This document shows positions 21,057-33,172 of a DNA stretch of 64,000 bases, piece by piece. The notes under the pieces were generated by a model. It was not told the origin of the DNA. It worked only from the letters and a program-made list of their open reading frames with translations, and searched no databases. The position numbers and the translations under genes are program-made. This DNA comes from Anthoceros angustus (lineage: Eukaryota; Streptophyta; Anthocerotopsida; Anthocerotales; Anthocerotaceae): the NCBI GenBank assembly GCA_010909165.1, contig VJWM01000151.1:248001-312000 (forward strand), written 5' to 3'. How positions within the stretch are numbered: position 1 is the first letter of the stretch; every line of letters begins with the position of its first letter.

Positions 21057-22331
21057 ATGGGACCCAAGAAGGCGGCGGAGGTTTGGGAGCCCTTAAAGGT
21101 GAAGGGGAAGGTGGAGGCCATGAAGGTAGCGCTCTTGAGGCCGGAGACGCAGCGGTCCTCTAACGAGTGGCTCATGTCGGACCTACTAGACCGACGAGTG
21201 AGGGCAGTGGCGTAGATTATCGTCCACTGGAACATGCTCACCAAGGTAGACCACCTTGGTGACAATTTGCTGGTTTTCTTGCACGCCCTTCAGAGAGGCA
21301 AGAGGGCGGATTGGGGGCGGATCATCTTCGCCCGTATTGCTCAGGAGTCGAGGAAGTTGAGGAACGAGAGTCCACCCCCGTCGGCGTTGTCCCCGTTTAT
21401 CGTCCATGTGTGGGGACACCTCAACCTCCTAAAGGAAGGGGAAGAGGAGTGAGCGCTCCGGAAGGGGCTGGCGACCCTGCCAGAGGCGGAGCGGGAGGAA
21501 AGAGCACAGGAACCGGAGGGCCGTCGGCCCAAGGTAAGGCGCACTCAGGAGGACGAGGATTGGGAGGGAATTCCGGACTCCATATGCCTGGAGCGAACCC
21601 CCTCTCCACCAAGGGAAGTATGGGAGGATATTCCTGCTTCCCTTCTCTTGGTTCCTTAGCCATCCCCAGAGGCTACTACGACGGGAATGGAGATGGTGGC
21701 CGTCACCCCAGCACCCCCGCAACCTGCTCCGGTCCAAGCCGCCGAGCCTCGACGGACCAGGAGAGAAGCAAAGAAGAGGAAAACGACACCCACTTACACC
21801 GCCCCAAGGACAGCTTTGGTGCTCTTACCCTTGCCAACGGAGTGGTAGGAGGCGGAAGAGGCAGTGAGGAGGGCGGAATGCGATGCAGTCCAAGGCGTCG
21901 GGGGACACTGGCAGCAACCCCACCCCGAGCCAGTCCTGTCGCCTACGCGGAGGGGAAAGCAGGCCAGCTCCCGGACTCCCTCACCACCTCCAGACCCCAA
22001 GCGAAGGCAGGCAGAGAAAGAGTTAGCGGCGAAGAGAGCCAAGGAGGTGGAAGCGCCGGCTTAGAACGGACAGGACCTAAGGGTCTTGATTGGGTCCGGA
22101 GTTCCTAATCTGGACTCACTCCGGATGGCGGTATGGCGATCCTTAACGGACCGGGAGATGCCTACGCCCTCGACGGACTTTTTGGGAGTCTCGCCAGCGG
22201 CAGTTGTAGAGGAGACGCGGCGAGTTTTGGCGAGTTTTGGCGGCTGGTATGGACAGCATGCTCCGGGGACTCTGCGGGACAGCATATCTGCAGAAAGTCG
22301 GGATGACATATACGTTGAACATATGGCATAA
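21057..22331 (+). pseudogene. Plant transposon/retroelement ORF with five in-frame stops
   Basis: A single frame from the ATG at 21057 runs to the TAA at about 22331, with stops at 21213 (TAG), 21450 (TGA), about 21661 (TAG), about 21850 (TAG) and about 22062 (TAG). The first third, with VEAMKVALLRPETQRSSNEW, IIVHWNMLTKVDHLGDNLL and RGKRADWGRIIFARI followed by LSPFIVHVWGHL, resembles the putative plant transposon protein domain common in retroelement Gag-like ORFs. The middle is Pro/Glu/Arg-rich. The glycine-rich frame over the same bases is a shadow. No LTRs are recognised. Confidence 0.55.
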
Positions 22332-23279
22332 AATATTATTATCTTAATATATTCGAAATTACACGCACGATTCAAATCCAAACCCACATCGAGCGTGTAA
22401 CCATGTGGCGGCTGCACATTGAATCGATGTGTGAAGGTCGTACGTAGACGTGGCGAACATATACCGCAAAGAGCATGGGCGACTCACCATAGCGGTACGC
22501 ATTGGTGTCATTTTGACCGAGTACAGCTCACCCCCGGACCGCCTTAGCTCATACGCCGGTCCCGGACCAAGCAGTGGACCATGCCTTTTGCGACCCTTGG
22601 TCACTAAATATAATATATATTAATAAATAATTTATAATAATATAAAAGACTGCAGACTGCGGAGTCCGCAGACTGCAGCCTAGCCGGCAGACTGTAAACT
22701 GCGTCCATGATAAGATGCCTATGTGTCCATAATAAATATAAATTTTTGAATATAAAATTAAATAATTTTAAACCGGACCGGTCCCCGAGGGTAATAGGGG
22801 AACCGAGGGTGGGGACCGGACTCCTGAAAAGCCTCCGGTCCCATGTTTTTTTTAACACATGCCGGGACCGGGACCGAGCTTGGGACGGGGTCAAAATGAC
22901 ACCCTGGTACGTACCGACAAAAAACCCCCCTATTGCGGCCGGGATGCGGGATAGACGACGTGTGTCCGAGCGGACGTGCCCGCTCACCGTTGCCGGGAAT
23001 ATTTGCCCGGCTACCAGGCTGGACGGGGAAGATTGGGCCCCAGAATCCGGCCGCCTGAGATGGTAACGGTTCGTCGCCCAACTGGTGTACAGTTCGCGGC
23101 ACGCGCGACCGGTCCCGTCGTGGGTTACCCAGTAACTCAGCCCTGTTCTCCCCGTCAAAACAGCAGATTCCGACGCACTAACATTGACACGGTGGGCTCA
23201 CCACCGGTGCGTCAAATGGCACACGGAGGCATCAAATCGGCGTTATTAAACACGTCTTATAACGGCCTGCATTGTAGTA
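22332..23279. other. Gene-free interval holding a small TIR element
   Basis: No coding sequence is recognised between the transposon ORF and the receptor kinase, apart from the TIR element at 22492-22914. The last 350 bases are GC-rich and form the upstream region of the receptor kinase; no TATA box could be assigned. Confidence 0.45.
22492..22914. mobile_element. MITE-like element with 15-base perfect TIRs
   Basis: ggtgtcattttgacc at 22504-22518 and its exact reverse complement at 22889-22903 face each other. Similarity extends outward through ggtacg on both sides, giving imperfect TIRs of about 25 bases. The interior is non-coding, AT-rich on the left and rich in ggaccgg-type blocks on the right, with a small hairpin around ctgcggagtccgcag at about 22657. 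It is a non-autonomous DNA element; the superfamily is uncertain and no target-site duplication is clear. Confidence 0.65.
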
Positions 23280-26200
23280 GTGGGTGCTGGTCCTGGTGCA
23301 GGTTTGGGGACATGCGTGTTGCTCATGATCAGTTTGCTTGGAAGCAACGTCGGTGCTGAACTCTCTTCCGATGGACAGGCCCTGTTGATGTTTCTGGAAG
23401 TCAATAGAGATAGTATGGACCAGAGCTTTGGCTTCTCAAGCTGGAGTGCGAGCGAGGATACGCCGTGTGGTTGGGTACGGGTATTCTGTACCCCCGAGTC
23501 TGCTGTGCACAGGCTCGATCTTTCGTCCTCCTCCCTGACGACGCGGGAATTGAGATTCCAGCTATGGCCCTTGAGTAATCTTAGTAGCCTTCAAGAGTTG
23601 GACCTGTCGTCCAACCCCCAACTGTTAGGTTTCACGGATGACTTGCTGTTCAAGCCCTTCAATCTCACGGGCTGCGGGAGTTGGTGGTGTTCTCTCTTGC
23701 AAACAATGAATGGGAAGGAGTCATCCCTGGGGAAGTGGGCAATCTGACACAACTCAAGAGCCTGGACCTGTCTGGTAATTCCTTCCACGGAAGCATCCCC
23801 AGTTTGGAGGGACTTACACGCCTCACCCAACTCTCTCTCGGCGGGAACCAGCTTGGCGGGGATGTGCCCACTGCACCCAATCTGCAATACCTGGGCGCAG
23901 CCGAAAACAATCTTACAGACGTCCCGGATTCCTTCTTCCAGATGTCCGCTCTGAAGCAGGTGAACCTTTCCCGGAACCAATTAGTGGGACAACTTCCGGG
24001 TAACATAAGCCTCAAGTCGCTTGATGTGTTGGATCTGTCATGGAACGGTCTGCAGGGCCCCATCCAGTCCGGATTGGGGGATGTGACGCACCTGGACCTG
24101 TCTAACAACCACTTGTCTGGCCCCATCCCGCAGGATATTCGTATGTCTCCCTTAGGTCCGTACGGATGGGTGGACCTGTCTGGAAATGAGCTGAATGGCA
24201 GCATTCCTGCCAGTTTGCTATATGGACCACAGTATGTGAATCTTTCAAGAAATTGTCTAGTTGGCGAGATACCGAATAGTCCGGGAGATTCAACGTTTCG
24301 GCCTGACGTTCACGTTGATCTGAGTGACAATCAGCTTCATGGCCCTATTCCTTCCTCTTTTTTCTTCTATCTTCGTCCGAAACAGCTGTGGCTTCAAAAC
24401 AACAGCTTCTCTGGTGACTTGATCCCCTTTCTCACCCAGACGCCATAAGGGTTCATCTACCTTTTTGCCGAAAGTATCCGAGTGCAAGGCAACAGCTTCA
24501 CGGTGGACCTCACTCAGTTGCTGGACCCTGGGAACCTGGTGCATTTAAATATGGTGACAGTTTTGGACCTGAGCCACAACTGTTTCAACATGACACCTTC
24601 ACGGGAGTTCCCCGCTCCCTTGCAGAGTCTGCTGGAGGCGTTCTGTGAGAAGAGCTCACCTATGATGGAACTTCGGCTAGCGGGCAGCGATCTCATGGGC
24701 CAATCATTTCCCAATAGTTTCCACTGTTCCAGGTTAATGGGTCTGGACTCCCTCCAGGTCTTGGATCTCGCATCTTGCAACTTGCGCGGAACGGTGCCAA
24801 ATTCGACGTTTTTCAGCATGAGCATGCCCTACCTGTCCTTTCTCAACGTGTCCAACAACAGGCTTTCTGGGCCCATCCCTGAAGAGTTACCCGACACTCT
24901 CACCGTACTGGATCTGGGCAACAACAATTTGGTCTCCGAGGGAGGGATGCCACCTGACCTTTTCACAGGGCTGCGCAACTTGGAGCATTTCAATGCATCC
25001 AACAACAACCTATCCGGCCCCATTCCAGGAACCTTTCCTCCCAGTCTCCGAGTCTTGGACCTTAGCCACAACCATCTGACAGGACCGATACCCGGTAATC
25101 TTTTTTTTGCTTTGCTTCACTTGGAATACATCAATCTGTCCGGCAACCATCTCTCAGGACCCATTCCAGAGAACCTGACTCGCGAGGATGTCTTTAAGGC
25201 AAGCTCCTTTGCTGACAATCTGGGCTGTGCGGCGGACCTCTGCCCGCTTGTGTCCCCTCAACCTCCTACGAGTCGGTCAGTGCGGCTGCTTGTGGCAGTA
25301 GTGTTTGCCGCTGTCTTGATTTCTACGGGTAGTTGTTTGCTCCTGGTCTGGACATGGAGAGTGTACTCCGAAAAGCACCAGCAAGATGCGGACTTGATTG
25401 CCACGCTGCTCGAGAGGGAAACCGTGGCGGTGATGCCCTTCGGCAGCTCCGCAGAGCCACCTCCAACTTTTCAGAGTCGGCCCAGATCGGAGTGGGCGGC
25501 TTCGGCACGGTCTACACTGGCAAGCTCGCTGATGGCACACAGGTAGCAATCAAGAAGGGCAAGCGGGAAGTCTCCCCCGAGTACAAGCAGCAGTTTCTCA
25601 ACGAGGTCAGGATTCTGTCAGGAGTGAAGCACCGACACTTGGTGAATCTGCTGGGCTTTTCCATGGAGAACAAAATTGCTCTCCTCGTCTTCGAGTTTGT
25701 CCCCAACGGCACACTGCTGGAACATCTGCAGGGGAAAAGAGAAGGATTTTCCCCGCTCACCTGGAGACAACGCCTTCTCATAGCGCTTCAGACTTCCGAT
25801 GCGCTGGCGTATCTTCATTCGGCTGCCGACCCACCCATCTTCCACCGAGATGTGAAGTCTTCAAATATTCTGCTCGACGATGACCTCAATGCGAAGGTGG
25901 CAGATTTCGGCATCTCCAAGCTGGCTCCGAACAAGGCAGCAACTCATGTTTCCACAGTCGCAGTCCAAGGCACCATGGGCTATATCGACCCTGAGTACTA
26001 TGTCAGCTTCCAGCTCACTCCCAAGAGCGATGTCTACAGCTTCGGAGTTGTGCTGCTTGAACTCATCTCAGCTAAGCCTGCTGTAGATTTTCAGAGAGGG
26101 TATGATGAGGCCAGCTTGGCGAGCCTGGCATTTTCTGCCATGGACAGGGGGAACTGGGAAGGGCTGATCGACCCTGCGTTGGCGGACACATATAGTTTAG

Positions 26201-26475
26201 CAAGTGGGAAGGTATCCATAGAGAGTGTGGGCGCTTTGGCTGTCCGGTGCTTGGCCCTCAAATCCCGAGATCGTCCCGACATGAGAGAGGTCCGGAAGGT
26301 GTTGCAAACCGTCTGGCTTCACTCGGACTCGGAGGCATCGGATCATGTCCGTCATGATCTGCAGGCACAGCATGCTTGTTGCGATGTCCATGCTTTCCCG
26401 CAGCAAAGTTCCCACAGTTGCACCACCATATCCGCCCATGAAATTGAGATGTCTTCTTTGCTTTCAGCATTGTAG
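23280..26475 (+). pseudogene. Leucine-rich-repeat receptor kinase with three lesions
   Basis: The order is that of a plasma-membrane LRR receptor kinase: hydrophobic start; LRR N-terminal cap (about 23358-23520, with PCGWVRVFC); leucine-rich repeats to about 25190, many with LSGPIP; a membrane segment at about 25280-25350 (LLVAVVFAAVLISTGSCLLL); kinase domain about 25460-26330. Kinase motifs are intact: GVGGFGTVY, VAIKK, HRDVKSSNIL, DFG, GTMGYIDPEYY. It resembles the LRR-VIII group. Three breaks interrupt it: a one-base frameshift at about 23669 (after NLTG), TAA at 24446, and a frameshift at about 25425-25445 between the juxtamembrane and kinase parts. The start is unclear: no ATG precedes the signal-like stretch (GTG at 23280; first ATG 23325 leaves too short a signal). 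No intron is seen. It is a pseudogene, or a real gene with sequence errors. Confidence 0.8.
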
Positions 26476-27606
26476 AAGCCAGCTGCTGCCGGTAGACGCA
26501 TGATGGACTGATGCATAAGAGAGCGAATATGATCAGGATGGTATGTACTAAATGTCTTTCTCCTCTGCACAACAAGGTCTGAATCGTGCCCGTGCTGGAG
26601 GCAGGTGCTAGGTGACTAGATTGGACATCTGAACATGGGTTATTCTGTAGATATGCTTGTGAAGTATGTCAGGCCTTTTTGAGACCTTCTTTCAACCTTC
26701 GGATAACCAGGGCAAGCCCGGATACTTGTACATACTTTGCAAGATTTCCACCTGGGTAAGCTGCACGACAGTATGATCCAGTAGGCTGAAAAGCGCAATA
26801 GCTTCACTCTGTTCAAACAGTTGCATCATGTCTCATTTTGAAACTGTCAAAGGCCAACACAGTTTTCACATTTAGGATCTTTCCCAATATCGCCTGCGTT
26901 GTGTTGAAATCCCAGTTGTTGCCTTCATGCACGCATTATCTGCAGCAAATCCCAGGTAGTAGAATACAGAGAGGGATCAAAGAAAACCAGGATGGAGGTG
27001 TTGACCCTGACAGAGGCCCATAAAGATCAAGGCACAGTGCTCCTGGGAATAGTCCTTCAAAAGGGACACAACAGGCTCTTTGAAAGGTTTCCGAGACAGA
27101 AAACAGACAGAGGGAAGACCTCCTCCGCTCCATCTTGGTCTTGCCCATGCTCTGCCCACCGCACCTCACCCCTTGGCCTTGCAATCCTTTCCTCCTTTCT
27201 GCCGACTTCTTGAAGTGCGTGCAACCGGCCATCACCAGTGAACAAAACAATCAAGAACAAGTTCCAGTTGCACTCCAAGAAAATTGCTGCTGCCATCAAC
27301 ACAGACTCGTCTCAGCAAGCCCGATGCAACGTTAACCACGGCTACTCGCAGCTGGCCCTGCTCGTCCACGCCTTTGGCTCGCGCAAACCATCCAGCAAGG
27401 CATTCACAGCTCCTGGCGGCATGGAACTTCCAGCCAGAGATTCTCGCTGCTGGCTGCACCCTGCGGATTTCTTGCTTGGTGACGGTCGGTTCCTTTCAAG
27501 CCAGCCCACCCGCATCCTCCTTTCCTTCTGGCGATCTTGTGATCCTCGAATTCCCCCAGCTGTCCTCGATCCTTCGCGACCAGTGCTAGAAGATCTATCA
27601 CGGGAC
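26476..27606. other. 3' flank of the receptor kinase; nothing recognised
   Basis: Several overlapping open frames exist on both strands but none resembles a known family. The right boundary is the first LTR of the copia array. Confidence 0.45.
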
Positions 27607-27900
27607 TGTTAGAATTGCACAAGGCCTGGCAAGCCACAGCCTGGGCAGTGCAGCGGACATGATCAACACATAAGCGGACACAAGCAGAGGTAATGGATGG
27701 CACACAAAGCTCCACTGGCTTAGATAGGCTCCACAGTACGCATCAATAGGTGCACAGGTGCTACATATATAGCTCCTTAGGCTAGGCAACTATCGAGGAG
27801 GTAAGCCCTAGACTCGATAGTGCAATATCCTAGTATATCCTAATATACTAGAGTAAGTAGCAGAGGATTGAATCTCTAACACTCCCCCTTCAAGCTAAAG

Positions 27901-29059
27901 CTACTTTCCGACGCCAAGAGCAGAACGAAAATGTGCGAACTTGACGCCGCTGAGAGCCTTGGTAAAGATATCCGCCACCATCTCCTCAGTGCGGAGGTAA
28001 CTGAGCCGAATCATACCTGTGTCGACTAAATCACGCACGTAGTGAAAATGGATAGGGATGTGCTTAGTCCGAGGGTGATAACCAGGTCGACGGGCCAACG
28101 CAATGGAACTCGTGTTGTCAACAAAAACTGGAATGGGTGCCTCCATCGCGAAGCCAATGTCTGTGAGAAGTTGCTTGAACCATGAGATATCAGCGCCCCC
28201 TGTAGATAAAGCAATATATTCGGCCTCAGCCGAGGAACGTGCCACGACAGATTGCTTCTTGCTAAGCCATCCCACAGCGCCTCCATGTAGCAGATAACAA
28301 CATCCTGTGGTAGATCGAGAATCCTTGTTGGTGCCCCAGCTAGCGTCAGTATAAACCTTGCACTCCTTCTCGTAATGACCATACTTGAAGCATTTCCGGC
28401 ATTGTCCCTTCTTCGCTGTTCGTTGGTCCTGATGTCCCTGCGAGGACTTCCCCGCTGTCTTTGTTCGTGTTGTTCCGCCTTCCCTTGACGAACATCGCAT
28501 GCCCGACCTGCTGAGGACCCCGCCTTGCATCCAATCGGCGAGTCTCCTTCACAAGAAGATGGACGCCGCCTCCCATGTGAGGTTGTCTTGGGCTATGAGG
28601 AAGTCGATGAACTCGACTCAAGCTTCGCATAGAGCGATATAAGAATAGCCACGCATAGGGCATCGCATACATCTTGTCGGATGCCTCCATTGCAATAAAC
28701 AATTCACGGAAGGTATCGATGTGCTCCCTCGACGGTAACTGCCGATATACTTCAACGCTTGAGCTTGGGGTGAACAGTGCATAACCTCGCCTCCTTCTTC
28801 TTGCTGCTTTTTGTGGTGAGTAGATCCCACAGCTTGCTTCCGTCCCTTTGTCCTGATCTCCGACGCCTAGCTTAATGCCGGAGAGACTCATGTCTATGAG
28901 AGCCGTTGCGCGATGGTCTCTCCTAACCCAGCCTCTCTCTTTGGCCGCTTGAGGAGGTTTCACCCCTGCCTCGCAATAGCAAACCCGCCCTCCGCCATGA
29001 GAACCACCTTCATGGATGTTTTCCATACCGAAACCTGCTCCATCGAACGTGGGGACCAA
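27901..29059 (-). pseudogene. Gag (zinc knuckle) joined directly to RNase H, copia derivative
   Basis: The 209-residue minus-strand frame 28530-27901 is open throughout. Residues 44-57 form a zinc knuckle (CRKCFKYGHYEKEC, C-x2-C-x4-H-x4-C). The next residue begins copia RNase H: YTDASWGTNKDSRSTTG, LSKKQSVVARSSAEAEYIAL, VFVDNTSSIALARRPG, HPRTKHIPIHFHYVRD and EEMVADIFTKAL, keeping acidic D, E and D active-site residues. Protease, integrase and reverse transcriptase are absent. Upstream (to about 29090) lies the Gag body with frame breaks. One break at about 29029 is explained by loss of one A from a CAG triplet. The element could move only with enzymes from another copia copy. Confidence 0.75.
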
Positions 29060-29476
29060 GTGGCCCTGTGGAAAGTGAGTTCCGTGCCATCTTGACCCTC
29101 CTTGTTCGCACCAACTCCACTGCTCTCGCCCCTAGGTCACTAAGCTCATTGCCATCGCGACCGCCCTCTCTGTCGAGTCTCGCAATCGTTGTTCCCGCCC
29201 GATACCATGTTAGAACGGCATGTTGCTCCGGCAAGCCACAAAAGGCAATGGACATGATCAACACATGTTTTATTGCTGCAGAATGGGTAATGGATGGCAC
29301 ACACAAAGCTCCACGCTTAGATAGGCTCCACAAGACGATCAATAGGTGCATTGTGGTGCTACATATAGCCCTTAGGTTAGGCAACTATCGAGGAGGTAAG
29401 CCCTAGACTCGATAGTGCAATATCCTAGTATATCCTAATATACTAGAGTAAGTAGCAGAGGATTGAATCTCTAACA

Positions 29477-32279
29477 CTTCTCCAAGCTAAAGCTACTTTC
29501 CGACGCCAAGAGCAGAACGAAAATGTGCGAACTTGACGCTGAGAGCCTTGGTAAAGATATCCGCCACCATCTCCTCGGGCGGAGGTAATCGAGCCGAATC
29601 ATACCTCGTGTCGACTAAATCACGACGAAGTGAAATGGATAGGGATGTGCTTAGTCCGAGGGTGATAACCGTCGACGGGCCAACGCAATGGAACTCGTGT
29701 TGTCAACAAAAATCGAATGGGTGCCCATCGCGGTAAGCCAATGTCTCGTGAGAAGTTGCTTGAACCATGAGATATCGTCACTGTAGATAAAGTAATATAT
29801 TCGGCCTCACCGAGGAACGTACCACGCATTGCTTGCTGCCATCCCACCCATGTAGCGTATAACAACATCCTGTGGTAGATCGAGAATCCTTGTTGGTGTT
29901 GAAGGCCAAGATAAACCTTGCACTCCTTCTCGTAATGACCATACTTGAAGCATTCCGTGATTGTCCCTTCTTCACTGCTCGCTGGTCCCGATGTCCCCGC
30001 GAGGACTTCCCCGCGTGTCTTTGTTCGTGTTGTTCCGCCTTCCCTTGACGAACATCGCATGCTCCGACCTGCTGAGGACCCCGCCTTGCATCCAATCAAG
30101 TAGTCTCCTTCACAAGAAGATGGACGCCGCCTCCCATGTGAGGTTGTCTTGGGCTATGAGGAAGTCGATGAACCCCACAAGCTTCGCATAGAGCGATATA
30201 AGAATAGCTTTCTCAGAACTCGGGCATCGCATACATCTTGTCGGATGCCTCCATTGCAATAAACACCACGAAGGTATCGATGTGCTCCCTCGACGGTAAC
30301 TGCCGATATACTTCAACGCTTGAGCTTGGGTGAACAGTGCATAACCTCGCCTCCTTCTTCTTGCAGCATTTGTGGTGAGTAGATCCCACAGCTTGCTTCC
30401 GTCCCTTTGTCCTGACCGACGCCTAGCTTAATGCCGGAGAGACTCATGTCTATGAGAGCCGCCAAGGCTGATGGTCTCTCCTAACCTAGCCTCTTTGGCC
30501 GCTTGAGGAGGTTTCGCCTTGCCTTCCAATAGCAAACCGCCTCCGCCATGAGAACCACCTTCATGGATGTTTTCCATACCGAAACCTGCTCCATCGAACG
30601 TGGGGACCTCAAGTGGCCCTGTGGAAAGTGAGTTCCGTGCCATCTTGACCTCCTTGTTCGCACCAACTCCACTGCTCTCGCCTCTAGGTCACTAAGCTCA
30701 TTGCCATCGCGACCGGCCTTCCTCTTGTCGAGTCTCGCACTTGTTCCCGATACCATGTTAGAATTGCATTGGCCCCGGCAAGCCACACCGCAGTACATGA
30801 TCAACACATGTTTTGACATACAGAGGTAATGGATGGCACACAAAGCTCCACCGGCTTAGATAGGCTCCACAAGACGATCAATAGGTGCACAGGTGCTACA
30901 TATATAGCCCTTAGTTAGGCAACCATCGAGGAGGTAAGCCCTAGACTCGATAGTGCAATATCCTAGTATATTCTAATATACTAGAGTAAGTAGCAGAGGA
31001 TTGAATCTCTAACACTTCTCCAAGCTAAAGCTACTTTCCGACGCCAAGAGCAGAACGAAAATGTGCGAACTTGACGCTGAGAGCCTTGGTAAAGATATCC
31101 GCCACCATCTCCTCGGGCGGAGGTAATCGAGCCGAATCATACCTCGTGTCGACTAAATCACGACGAAGTGAAATGGATAGGGATGTGCTTAGTCCGAGGG
31201 TGATAACCGTCGACGGGCCAACGCAATGGAACTCGTGTTGTCAACAAAAATCGAATGGGTGCCCATCGCAAGCCAATGTCTCGTGAGAAGTTGCTTGAAC
31301 CATGAGATATCGTCACTGTAGATAAAGTAATATATTCGGCCTCACCGAGGAACGTACCACGCATTGCTTGCTGCCATCCCACCCATGTAGCGTATAACAA
31401 CATCCTGTGGTAGATCGAGAATCCTTGTTGGTGTTGAAGGCCAAGATAAACCTTGCACTCCTTCTCGTAATGACCATACTTGAAGCATTCCGTGATTGTC
31501 CCTTCTTCACTGCTCGCTGGTCCCGATGTCCCCGCGAGGACTTCCCCGCGTGTCTTTGTTCGTGTTGTTCCGCCTTCCCTTGACGAACATCGCATGCTCC
31601 GACCTGCTGAGGACCCCGCCTTGCATCCAATCAAGTAGTCTCCTTCACAAGAAGATGGACGCCGCCTCCCATGTGAGGTTGTCTTGGGCTATGAGGAAGT
31701 CGATGAACCCCACAAGCTTCGCATAGAGCGATATAAGAATAGCTTTCTCAGAACTCGGGCATACATCTTGTCGGATGCCTCCATTGCAATAAACACCACG
31801 AAGGTATCGATGTGCTCCCTCGACGGTAACTGCCGATATACTTCAACGCTTGAGCTTGGGTGAACAGTGCATAACCTCGCCTCCTTCTTCTTGCAGCATT
31901 TGTGGTGAGTAGATCCCACAGCTTGCTTCCGTCCCTTTGTCCTGACCGACGCCTAGCTTAATGCCGGAGAGACTCATGTCTATGAGAGCCGCCAAGGCTG
32001 ATGGTCTCTCCTAACCTAGCCTCTTTGGCCGCTTGAGGAGGTTTCGCCTTGCCTTCCAATAGCAAACCGCCTCCGCCATGAGAACCACCTTCATGGATGT
32101 TTTCCATACCGAAACCTGCTCCATCGAACGTGGGGACCTCAAGTGGCCCCGTGGAAAGTGAGTTCCGTGCCATCTTGACCTCCTTGTTCGCACCAACTCC
32201 ACTGCCGCCTAGGTCACTAAGCTCATTGCCATCGCGACTCGTCCTCTCTTGTCGAGTCTCGCACTTGTTCCCGATACCA
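29477..32279 (-). pseudogene. Second and third Gag-RNase H units of the array
   Basis: These two units (29477-30755 and 31015-32279) are nearly identical to each other and shorter than the first. Both keep Gag pieces (MARNSLSTGPLEVPTFDGAG) and RNase H pieces (SYHPRTKHIPIHF-like ends), but with many short indels relative to the first unit. Roughly two thirds of the differences I aligned by eye fall on CAG or CTG triplets of the first unit. They are non-functional as read. Confidence 0.75.
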
Positions 32280-32532
32280 TGTTAGAATTGCATTGGCCCC
32301 GGCAAGCCACACCGCAGTACATGATCAACACATGTTTTGACATACAGAGGTAATGGATGGCACACAAAGCTCCACCGGCTTAGATAGGCTCCACAAGACG
32401 ATCAATAGGTGCACAGGTGCTACATATATAGCCCTTAGTTAGGCAACCATCGAGGAGGTAAGCCCTAGACTCGATAGTGCAATATCCTAGTATATTCTAA
32501 TATACTAGAGTAAGTAGCAGAGGATTGAATCT

Positions 32533-33172
32533 AATGTGGACGACGACAGCCAGAGCCACGGGCGCCGCACCAGCCACGAAGGTGCTCCAGGCAGAGGGCG
32601 GCAGAAGCACCTGCAAGATGTGATGCCCACAACCTTATCAATTCCTGTGAAGGAACCAGAGTGTGAATCCATCCCCATCAAGACCAGACACCACACTCCA
32701 ACACTGAGAATCGACCGAAGCAACAAACAAACTCACCTACCGCACTGGACGCAAGGCCTCGCCTCCTTCTTCTTTGCATTTGTGGTGAGTAGATCCCACA
32801 GTTTCTGGCCCCTTTGTCCGGATCTCCGACGCCTAGCTTAAATTTCCCGGAGAGACTCATGTCTATGAGAGCCGCGCGATGGTCTCTCCTAACCTGGGCC
32901 TCTCTTTGGCGCCGCTTGAGGAGGTTTCCGCCTTGCCGCAATAGCAAACCCGCCCTCCGCCATGAGAACCACCTTCATGGATGTTTTCCATACCGAAACC
33001 TGCTCCATCGAACGTGGGGACCTCAAGTGGCCTCGTGGAAAGTGAGTTCCGTGCCATCTTGACCCTCCTTGTTCGCACCAACTCCACTGCTCTCGCCTCA
33101 GGTCACTAAGCTCATTGCCATCGCGACTCCTCTCTTGTCGAGTCTCGCAATCGTTGTTCCCGCCCGATACCA
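32533..33172 (-). pseudogene. Fourth unit: Gag plus foreign segment, RNase H lost
   Basis: The Gag part (about 32758-33172) matches the other units. At 32533-32757, where RNase H should be, is a segment that recurs at 33422-33640 beyond the last LTR. It probably represents host DNA flanking the original insertion that was included in a tandem duplication of the unit flank-LTR-Gag. Confidence 0.65.

Noticed and set aside
21311-22108. 265-codon glycine-rich plus-strand frame
   Set aside because: It overlaps the transposon ORF in another frame. The overlapped frame has family-like sequence despite stops; this one is compositional.
22663-22677. Palindromic ctgcggagtccgcag as a terminator or binding site
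   Set aside because: It sits inside the TIR element, has no gene next to it, and is best read as subterminal structure of that element.
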